From NCBI GenBank assembly GCA_021827245.1, contig JAKAWN010000071.1, positions 1 to 20,418 on the forward strand: a DNA stretch of 20,418 nt. Direction: 5' to 3'. Under the pieces are notes generated by a model. The model was given only the letters and a program-made list of their open reading frames with translations. It searched no databases and was not told the origin of the DNA. This DNA comes from Acidobacteriota bacterium (GTDB taxonomy: Bacteria; Acidobacteriota; Terriglobia; UBA7540). The translations under genes and the position numbers were made by a program. Shown here one piece after another: positions 15,199 to 20,418 of the stretch (its first letter is position 1; each line of letters opens with the position of its first letter).

Positions 15199-15945
15199 AT
15201 GACTAAGAGGCTCGCTTTGGCGTTGTTCATGGCTGCGCTGAGCGGAACGATAGTCGTGCTGCCCGCCCACGCGCAGAGGGGTTTCCTGACCGGGCGTGGC
15301 CCCGGGATGGGCGCTCGACCGCATGTTCCCTTCAGGGGCGGCCACCAGGGCGGCTACCTGACAGGTCCAAGAGGCCGTTTCTTTGACCGTGGCTTTGGTT
15401 CTAACATTTATCCATACTACCCGTACTACTACCCCGGCTACTATTCTGGTTACTATTATGGGCAGGCTTCCCCAGAGCAGCCACCCACCCGAGTGGTCGT
15501 TGTCCAGAATTCGCAGCCACGTGCAGAAGCTCCGCCGCCACCTCCGCCTAATTCCCTGGTCCTGGAGCTGCAGGGTGATCATTGGGTGCGCCTCACGAGT
15601 TCCGGCCAGACAGAAGCTGCCGCTCCACAACCCGAACAAAAAGGTTCCGCAAAGGCCACGGTCTTGCGCACCATCACACCACAGGAGAGCGCGGCGCTTG
15701 AGACTTCCCGCGAGCTTCCGCCCGCCGTTCTTGTGTTTCGCGATGGGCACAAAGAAGAAATCACACGGTACACGATTGTGGGTGGAACTATCTACACAAA
15801 CACGGACTACTGGATCAACGGAACGTGGACGAAAAAAGTCCCGATCGCCGAGTTGAACATTCCAGCGACTCTGAAACTGAACCGGGAACGTGGCGCGAAG
15901 TTCAGCCTCCCTTCCGGCCCTGGCGTGATTGTCGTCCGGCCTTAA
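15199..15945 (+). CDS. Secreted Gly/Tyr/Pro-rich hypothetical protein
   Basis: A 248-residue exported protein. ATG 15199 is chosen because AAGGGGG (15187-15193) sits five bases upstream and the product then begins with a signal peptide, residues 1-26 (cleavage after AHAQ). Residues 27-65 are Gly/Arg-rich. Residues 70-90 are a tyrosine-rich run (YPYYPYYYPGYYSGYYYG), and residues 110-117 contain a proline run. The folded C-terminal domain (about 119-238) includes LELQGDHWVRL, LPPAVLVFRDGHKEEITRYTIVGGTIYT, DYWINGTWTKKVPIAELNIPATL and NRERGAKFSLP. I recognise this C-terminal domain from acidobacterial exported hypotheticals but know no function. An envelope or surface-layer-associated role is inference. 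It has its own promoter. Confidence 0.85.
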   Translation: MTKRLALALFMAALSGTIVVLPAHAQRGFLTGRGPGMGARPHVPFRGGHQGGYLTGPRGRFFDRGFGSNIYPYYPYYYPGYYSGYYYGQASPEQPPTRVVVVQNSQPRAEAPPPPPPNSLVLELQGDHWVRLTSSGQTEAAAPQPEQKGSAKATVLRTITPQESAALETSRELPPAVLVFRDGHKEEITRYTIVGGTIYTNTDYWINGTWTKKVPIAELNIPATLKLNRERGAKFSLPSGPGVIVVRP

Positions 15946-16108
15946 CCTTTTCTCCATTTGTCCTCAAAAACCTCGAAGGCCGAGCGAGCCTCAGAAATAC
16001 CTCTTGCAAACGAGTCAGCGTTGCGCATAAACTCTGGCCGCGCAAAGCCAGATGGAGCGAAACTGAAATCGTACATCATAATCCTCATCGGCGCCGAAGA
16101 GTAATTCC

Positions 16109-17476
16109 ATGAAAATCATCGACCAAAACCCTGGACATGGCCGGCGCGGCCAGAAGCCTCGCGGGAAAAAACGAGACAATGTACTGGTCATGCATGCGTC
16201 CCGTGCCGAAAGCAGAACGCATGCTCCAACAACACACACACCCTCACAATTGAAAATCACAGCCGTCAAAGTCATCGTGACGTGTCCTGATCGCAACTAC
16301 GTGCTGGTTAAGGTCCTGACCAGCGAGCCCGGGCTTTACGGTGTGGGCGACGCCACGCTCAACGGCCGCGAACTGGCCGTCGCGACCACCCTGGAAAAGC
16401 ACATCGCCCCGATGCTGATCGGGCGCGATCCGAGGCAAGTGGAAGACATCTGGCAATGCCTTTATCGCGCTCCGTACTGGCGTGCGGGGCCCGTGCAGAT
16501 GACGGCGCTTGCAGGAATCGATCTTGCGCTGTGGGACATCAAGGGCAAGCTGGCCGGCATGCCGGTCTATGAGCTCCTTGGCGGACGAACCCGGCGCGGC
16601 GCCCTGGCCTATACTCACGCGACCGGAAATGACTTCGACGAAACCGAAGACGCGGTTCGCCGCGCCATGGCGCGTGGTTTCAAGTGCGTGCGCGCGCAAG
16701 TGGCAATCCCTGGCCTCGAAGGCACCTACGGAACGTCGCACGGAAAAACATCCGAAGAGACGGCCGGACGGGTGGATCAGCAGGCCGATCTGCCCTCGAC
16801 TGAAATCTTCGAACCTGGCCCCTACCTGCGCCGCATTCCCAAGCTTTTCGAGCACCTGCGGCTCAAGCTTGGCGACGAGCTCGAGCTGCTGCATGATGTT
16901 CACCAGAAGCTTGGACCCACCGAGGCCGCGCGGCTGGCAAAAGAACTTGAACCCTACCACCTGTTCTTTCTCGAAGACCCTGTGCCGCCGGAAGCCAAGG
17001 ATGGGCTCCGGCTGATCCGGCAACAATCCGGGACGCCGATTGCACTCGGGGAGATCATTCATTCTCCGCTGGATTTTGTACCTCTGATCACCGGGCGGCT
17101 GATCGATTACGTTCGTTGCGCCGTCACCCATATCGGAGGCCTTACCGTGGCGCACAAGCTGGCGTCTCTGGCCGAGTTCTATCAGGTCAAAACCGCCTGG
17201 CACGGGCCGGCGGACGTGGGACTGCCCGCACATGCGGCGAGCGTGCATCTGGATCTCGCGGTCCAGAACTTCGGCATCCAGGAGATGGTCTTTTTCCCGG
17301 AGGTGGCGCGCGAGGTGATTACGGGCGGGCCGGTTTTCCATGACGGTTATATGAACGTGGAAGATACACCGGGATTGGGCACCGACGTGAACGAGGAGCT
17401 GGCCCAGAAGTATCCTTACCGCCGGTCATATCTGCCCCTAGCTCGCCGTAAAGATGCAAGCGTCCATGATTGGTGA
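16109..17476 (+). CDS. manD: Enolase-superfamily sugar-acid dehydratase, ManD/RspA group
   Basis: A 455-residue enzyme predicted to dehydrate D-mannonate (or D-gluconate) to 2-keto-3-deoxy-D-gluconate with Mg2+. The ManD core starts at residue 49 (KITAVKVIVTCPDRNYVLVKV). Metal ligands are Asp263 in LLHDVHQKL, Glu289 in FFLEDPVPPE and Glu315 in IALGEIIHS. Catalytic candidates are Tyr207 (PGLEGTYG) and His265, with HIGG (341) and WHGPADVG (364) lining the site. The first 47 residues are a basic extension absent from typical family members, without signal-peptide character. The upstream ribosome site is only a weak GAAGAG, and the alternative ATG at 16190 or TTG at 16250 could be used. This is the second, unrelated mannonate dehydratase candidate here; ManD members with low or no mannonate activity are known. 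Confidence 0.87.
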   Translation: MKIIDQNPGHGRRGQKPRGKKRDNVLVMHASRAESRTHAPTTHTPSQLKITAVKVIVTCPDRNYVLVKVLTSEPGLYGVGDATLNGRELAVATTLEKHIAPMLIGRDPRQVEDIWQCLYRAPYWRAGPVQMTALAGIDLALWDIKGKLAGMPVYELLGGRTRRGALAYTHATGNDFDETEDAVRRAMARGFKCVRAQVAIPGLEGTYGTSHGKTSEETAGRVDQQADLPSTEIFEPGPYLRRIPKLFEHLRLKLGDELELLHDVHQKLGPTEAARLAKELEPYHLFFLEDPVPPEAKDGLRLIRQQSGTPIALGEIIHSPLDFVPLITGRLIDYVRCAVTHIGGLTVAHKLASLAEFYQVKTAWHGPADVGLPAHAASVHLDLAVQNFGIQEMVFFPEVAREVITGGPVFHDGYMNVEDTPGLGTDVNEELAQKYPYRRSYLPLARRKDASVHDW

Positions 17477-17511
17477 GAGGCGCTGAATGCCGGGATAAAT
17501 AGGCTAGAAGG

Positions 17512-17657
17512 TCTCCGGTTCGTTTTTCGGTTCGTTCCGGTTCGTTTTTTATGCACTCCAATGTTTTCAACAACTTCTCCGCTTCGTTTTTAGGTTCGTT
17601 TCGGTTCGTTTTGGGACACCGATCCTTTGTTTTCAACAATTTCTCCGGTTCGTTTTT
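17512..17657. repeat. Tandem repeat of about 65 bp, 2.3 copies
   Basis: Units begin TCTCCGGTTCG at 17512, TCTCCGCTTCG at 17576 and TCTCCGGTTCG at 17642, giving periods of 64 and 66 bp. GTTTTCAACAA...TTCGTTTTT at 17563-17591 recurs at 17629-17657 with 27 of 29 identical. Inside the units GGTTCGTTT is repeated several more times. The unequal, non-triplet periods argue against a coding repeat. Confidence 0.8.
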
Positions 17658-17838
17658 GAAAAAACGTATTTTTTTGTCCCAAAAATCCCACTTCGAAGCC
17701 GCGCGAAGTTGATAAGCATCCTGAAAACAATGATTTGCCTGACATTTGGCGGCGGGAATGGACTGCAAGAACGGCCGGCATCGTTTTTGCTCTCTTCCGG
17801 GCGGATAAGCTTCAAAAAGCCCGGCCAGAAGTCACTTT

Positions 17839-17870
17839 TGTAGTCTACATTATCCCGGCCCCGAAGTCAA
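17839..17870 (-). promoter_or_regulatory. Orphan promoter with operator-like palindrome over the -10
   Basis: Minus strand: TTGACT (17865-17870), 17-base spacer, TAGACT (17842-17847). The -10 lies inside the perfect odd palindrome TGTAG-A-CTACA (17839-17849), a dyad like those bound by BlaI/MecI/CopY-class repressors. A second palindrome, AAGAAATTTCTT (17869-17880), abuts the -35. No credible gene follows downstream on this strand before the 3' end of the ManD-type gene. Confidence 0.45.
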
Positions 17871-17946
17871 GAAATTTCTTCCGCTCCCCCGCCCTCAATC
17901 GACGCCCATGAGCGTGCCGGAGGACGCGGTATTTTAACCTCCGTGA

Positions 17947-18342
17947 TCATCGAAGCTGAAAGCGATTAGAATGGCGACGTGGCACTGCCGGCCTGATATT
18001 GCGGCAGCCATCTGCTTCACCACCTGGCCACTGGTTCGCTCCGGCCGGCACAGAGCGGCGTCTTTCAGGCTCTGCGAGTTCCCCGAAGGAAATCGGGCAC
18101 AGCGCGGATTCGCTGCCGAACGTTCGCTGCGCGAAATCGCAGATCGCAAACATCTGCAATCTGCGCCAGCCACGAACAATGGCATCGGTTACTTTGCAGC
18201 CGTACTGGTACCAGTCATTCCAACCCATCGGCGGCGTTTGCGCCAACGGAACGGCCTGTGCGAATGATTCGGCGATGGGGCAGGCACAGATAAAAACCGA
18301 CATCACGGCTGCGGAAATCCAACTGTGTCTCTCCACAGACAT
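17947..18342 (-). pseudogene. Truncated GH27 alpha-galactosidase remnant
   Basis: ATG 18342 opens a frame with a signal peptide (ISAAVMSVFICACPIAESFAQA), then LAQTPPMGWNDWYQYGCKVTDAIVR, the first strand of GH27 alpha-galactosidases (normally LAxTPPMGWNSWxxFGC). Similarity stops near 18172; the rest of the frame to 17947 is not GH27-like, and the catalytic Asp regions are absent. A full gene would need about 400 residues. The break coincides with a cluster of GCAGAT/ATCTGC repeats (18139-18168). It follows the sulfatase by 62 bp on the same strand and may once have been co-transcribed with it. The short product would be exported but inactive. Confidence 0.7.
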
Positions 18343-18404
18343 CAAATGTTTGACATCCTCGGCTTATCTTCACTTGCGCCTAAACGCCACTGCTGGCTCC
18401 CCGG

Positions 18405-20318
18405 CTAGCGCCCATCTTCATCAGGCGGCTTTGGCTGAAGGCGGACGAATCGGACGCTGCCGGCTACCACAGGGCCGTCGGCGCGATTGGTCAGTTCCAC
18501 TGAAACCGGATCATGGAATTTGCCCAACGGAATCCACTCTCCCTGATGCTGATTCTGATTAATTGGAAACGACAGCGACCCGCCCTTGAACCGCACGACG
18601 TAGTTGGCGTCGGTGGCCTGTTCCGCAGCAGCCTGGCCCGCTGATCCATACCGCACCGAGATCTCGTACTCGCCGATCAAAGGCGTGTCCGACCACCAGA
18701 TCACATGGGCATCGGCCGGACCCGGCGGCGCCGAATAAGCGATGCCACGCAGGTCACTGGGGCCCTCGACGCGAGACCACGCGCGGCCCGCCAACTGGTA
18801 ATGCACTCCACTCAACGGGGAAATCGTCAATTGCCGGGGTGCAAGTGCATCCAGGGACCTTGAATCTCTCTGTTCCAGCACCGCCAGCCCGATGTTGTTC
18901 TGCCAGTCAGTATAGGATTTCGCCTGGCGGATGAGCGACTGGATGTGCCGGTCGAGCGCCGCCTTCAGTTTCGAAGCCTCCACAGGAATCTGGCTGCAGA
19001 TGCTGTGAAGTTCTCGCGGATCGGTTGCATCGTCGAAGCACTGAATCTTTCCGGTGCGCATCGTCTCAATCACCTTGTAACGGGCATTCCGAATCGAGTA
19101 TTGCGGCGTGAGGACGCTCTCTTCGCCATAGAGGTAATGATGCGGCGGCTCCGTGGTCGTCCCTTCGATGATGCCTTTCAAGCTCACACCGTCCGTGTGA
19201 GCCGGCGGCGGCAGATTCTCGAAGGCCAGAATGGTGGGCAGTATGTCATAGTGGCTGACAAGATCATCCAACCGTTTGCCGGCCGGAATGCCGGGCCCCC
19301 AAAAGATCAAGGGAACGTGCAAATCAGCGTCATAAAGAGAGCGGTGGTCGTCAGTATTAAAGTCCGTGGGATGCGAGTAGAGAAGCTGGCCGTGATCGGA
19401 CACCAGAATGATGATCGTGTTCTTCTCGAGCCCGAGTGAGCGGACGGTGTTGATGAGCTCGCCTATGTAGTGATCGACATAGAGAATCTTGCCGGCATAG
19501 AGCTCCTGTAACCTCCGAATGGCGTGGTGATTTTGCAACTTGGCAAGGGTTGCAAGCTCCGTCCCATCTTTGCCACTTGAATCATTCAGGTTGGGAAAAT
19601 CATCCGGAGATTTAAAACGGTCGTAGGCCGCGGGCTCATTATACGGGGCGTGAGGTTCCATGTAGTGAACCCAGAAAAAGAAGCGCTGGTCACGATGAGC
19701 CTTCAGCCACTGCTCAGCCCAGGCGGTGGTCTTCGGCGCTGTGAGATAGAAGCTGCTCCGGCCCGGATGTCCGGGCACCGGCAACTGGTATCCAGGAAAA
19801 AACTTGAAATAATCCCATCCCCGGTGAACCACGTCCCAAATGGACCAGCAGTTAGCATCGTCCACGGCAGTAACCATGCCGCGCGGCTTGAGCAACTCCG
19901 GGATGATGGGTTTGTGCGGCGAGAGCAAAAGAAAGGAGGGAACGGTTGGAATGCTGCCACTGGTCAGCGGCTCGGTAATCGAAGGCCCGCAGCTCTCATA
20001 AGGGGGCAGTGTCATTCCGTGAACCGTGGGAAACAGGCCGCTAAGAATGGTGGCGAACGAGGGCGTCGTCCATGGAGCCGCGGCGTAGGCGCGAGTGAAA
20101 ACCGTTCCTTCCTGCGCCAGTTGATCGATATTGGGCGTGTCAGGATAAGGATATCCATAAGTGTGCATGTAGTCGGCCCGCATCTGGTCCGGCGTAAGCA
20201 AAATGATGTTATAAGGAGGATCGGCCTTTCTCCGAGCGCCATAGGCCAATTGCGGAGAAAAAACGAGCCCAGAGATCATAAGCGAGGCTAACAGGAAAAT
20301 ACTGGACCTCGATTTCAT
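18405..20318 (-). CDS. Sulfatase-superfamily protein with golvesin-like C-terminal domain
   Basis: A 637-residue exported protein; residues 1-27 are a signal peptide ending AYGA. The alkaline-phosphatase/sulfatase fold runs from about 36 to 400: IILLTPDQMRADYM (metal-binding Asp44), PNIDQLAQEGTVFTRAYA, WVHYMEPHAPY (His223) and ILVSDHGQLL (Asp308, His309). The usual (C/S)xPSR formylglycine motif reads T84-T85-P-S-F, so the nucleophile position is Thr and the Arg is Phe. That recalls phosphatase and phosphoethanolamine-transferase relatives more than true sulfatases. Residues about 515-632 (NYVVRFKGG, WIPLGKF, PVVAGSVRFVRL) resemble the golvesin C-terminal carbohydrate/adhesion domain. ATG 20318 has AGGAGAT upstream. 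The substrate is unknown; a polysaccharide or lipid phospho- or sulfo-ester is inferred. Confidence 0.85.
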   Translation of the reverse strand: MKSRSSIFLLASLMISGLVFSPQLAYGARRKADPPYNIILLTPDQMRADYMHTYGYPYPDTPNIDQLAQEGTVFTRAYAAAPWTTPSFATILSGLFPTVHGMTLPPYESCGPSITEPLTSGSIPTVPSFLLLSPHKPIIPELLKPRGMVTAVDDANCWSIWDVVHRGWDYFKFFPGYQLPVPGHPGRSSFYLTAPKTTAWAEQWLKAHRDQRFFFWVHYMEPHAPYNEPAAYDRFKSPDDFPNLNDSSGKDGTELATLAKLQNHHAIRRLQELYAGKILYVDHYIGELINTVRSLGLEKNTIIILVSDHGQLLYSHPTDFNTDDHRSLYDADLHVPLIFWGPGIPAGKRLDDLVSHYDILPTILAFENLPPPAHTDGVSLKGIIEGTTTEPPHHYLYGEESVLTPQYSIRNARYKVIETMRTGKIQCFDDATDPRELHSICSQIPVEASKLKAALDRHIQSLIRQAKSYTDWQNNIGLAVLEQRDSRSLDALAPRQLTISPLSGVHYQLAGRAWSRVEGPSDLRGIAYSAPPGPADAHVIWWSDTPLIGEYEISVRYGSAGQAAAEQATDANYVVRFKGGSLSFPINQNQHQGEWIPLGKFHDPVSVELTNRADGPVVAGSVRFVRLQPKPPDEDGR

Positions 20319-20418
20319 CGAAATCTCCTATGATGTTTGTCTACTCCAACCGAGCAGAAGTCGTTGTTAAGCTTTGGCCTTGGCCAAAACAAAGTTGGGA
20401 AAATCCTCGAAGACCCAG

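Larger units (their letters stand above)
17477..17946. other. Repeat-bearing non-coding region
   Basis: It follows the ManD-type gene and holds the tandem repeat at 17512-17657 and the orphan promoter/operator at 17839-17870. A perfect 10-bp inverted pair, GCCGGGATAA (17489-17498) and TTATCCCGGC (17850-17859), brackets most of it. Minus-strand frames here encode low-complexity strings such as KNEPEKLLK, but the repeat period is not a multiple of three, so I do not call a gene. Confidence 0.5.

Noticed and set aside
16244..17341. Minus-strand open frame of 365 codons
   Set aside because: It is antisense to the ManD-type gene, with Arg/His/Gln-rich low-quality composition.
17512..17657. Possible CRISPR array
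   Set aside because: Only 2.3 units, with similarity through the whole unit rather than identical repeats separated by unique spacers, and no cas genes in the window.
17319..17768. Minus-strand 149-codon frame with KNEPEKLLK-type repeats
   Set aside because: It runs through a tandem repeat whose period is not a multiple of three and into the antisense of the ManD-type gene; no good ribosome site.
20373..20388. TTTGGCC/GGCCAAA dyad near the right edge
   Set aside because: The 2-base loop and 7-bp arms are too small to interpret, and the next gene upstream is outside the window.

Overview
The window looks like a stretch of a soil-type Acidobacteriota genome. This is inferred from the mix of genes: small secreted proteins of a kind I associate with that phylum (a basic 154-residue protein and a Gly/Tyr-rich 248-residue protein), Tat-type leaders on sugar enzymes, carbohydrate hydrolases and a sulfatase, good Shine-Dalgarno sites, and repetitive intergenic DNA. 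No rRNA, tRNA, CRISPR array, transposase or phage gene was seen.

Layout. (1) 1-1636, all on the minus strand: an island of small genes. It holds the first codons of a signal-peptide protein cut by the window edge, a 103-residue ORF related to a 98-residue secreted protein further along, a 65-residue zinc-ribbon-like protein and a 154-residue secreted basic protein. Two copies of an imperfect palindromic repeat lie between these genes. (2) 2022-12012, minus strand: a sugar-catabolic block. Read in the direction of transcription it is a Tat-leader GH51 alpha-L-arabinofuranosidase, ribulokinase (araB), ribulose-5-phosphate 4-epimerase (araD) and a FucI/AraA-fold isomerase standing where araA would be. 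After a 495-bp gap come a 5-dehydro-4-deoxyglucarate-dehydratase-type enzyme (kdgD), a Tat-leader UxuA-type mannonate dehydratase and an LctP-type lactate permease. (3) 12295-14166, plus strand: a GH15 glucoamylase/trehalase-like enzyme, divergent from the arabinose operon. The shared intergenic region has two AGCGCT dyads resembling LacI-family operators. (4) 14446-14745, minus strand: an HU-family protein with a clear sigma70-like promoter. (5) 15199-17476, plus strand: the 248-residue secreted protein and an enolase-superfamily (ManD/RspA) sugar-acid dehydratase. (6) 17477-18171: non-coding DNA with a tandem repeat of about 65 bp and an orphan promoter/operator. (7) 17947-20318, minus strand: a broken GH27 alpha-galactosidase remnant and a sulfatase-superfamily protein that has Thr at the usual Cys/Ser position and a golvesin-like C-terminal domain.

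Working model. Arabinose released from arabinan or arabinoxylan side chains by the GH51 enzyme would be isomerised, phosphorylated and epimerised to xylulose-5-phosphate by the AraBD plus non-AraA isomerase set. The second part of the block and the separate ManD gene point to hexuronate or aldonate use, with D-mannonate as the likely shared intermediate. No sugar importer and no transcription factor for these genes lies in the window.

I did not find an obviously new multi-gene defence or mobile system. The items most worth a second look are the small-gene island with its repeats and paralogous Cys proteins, the isomerase replacing AraA, the Thr-sulfatase/golvesin fusion, and the orphan operator-bearing promoter next to tandem repeats and a truncated glycosidase.
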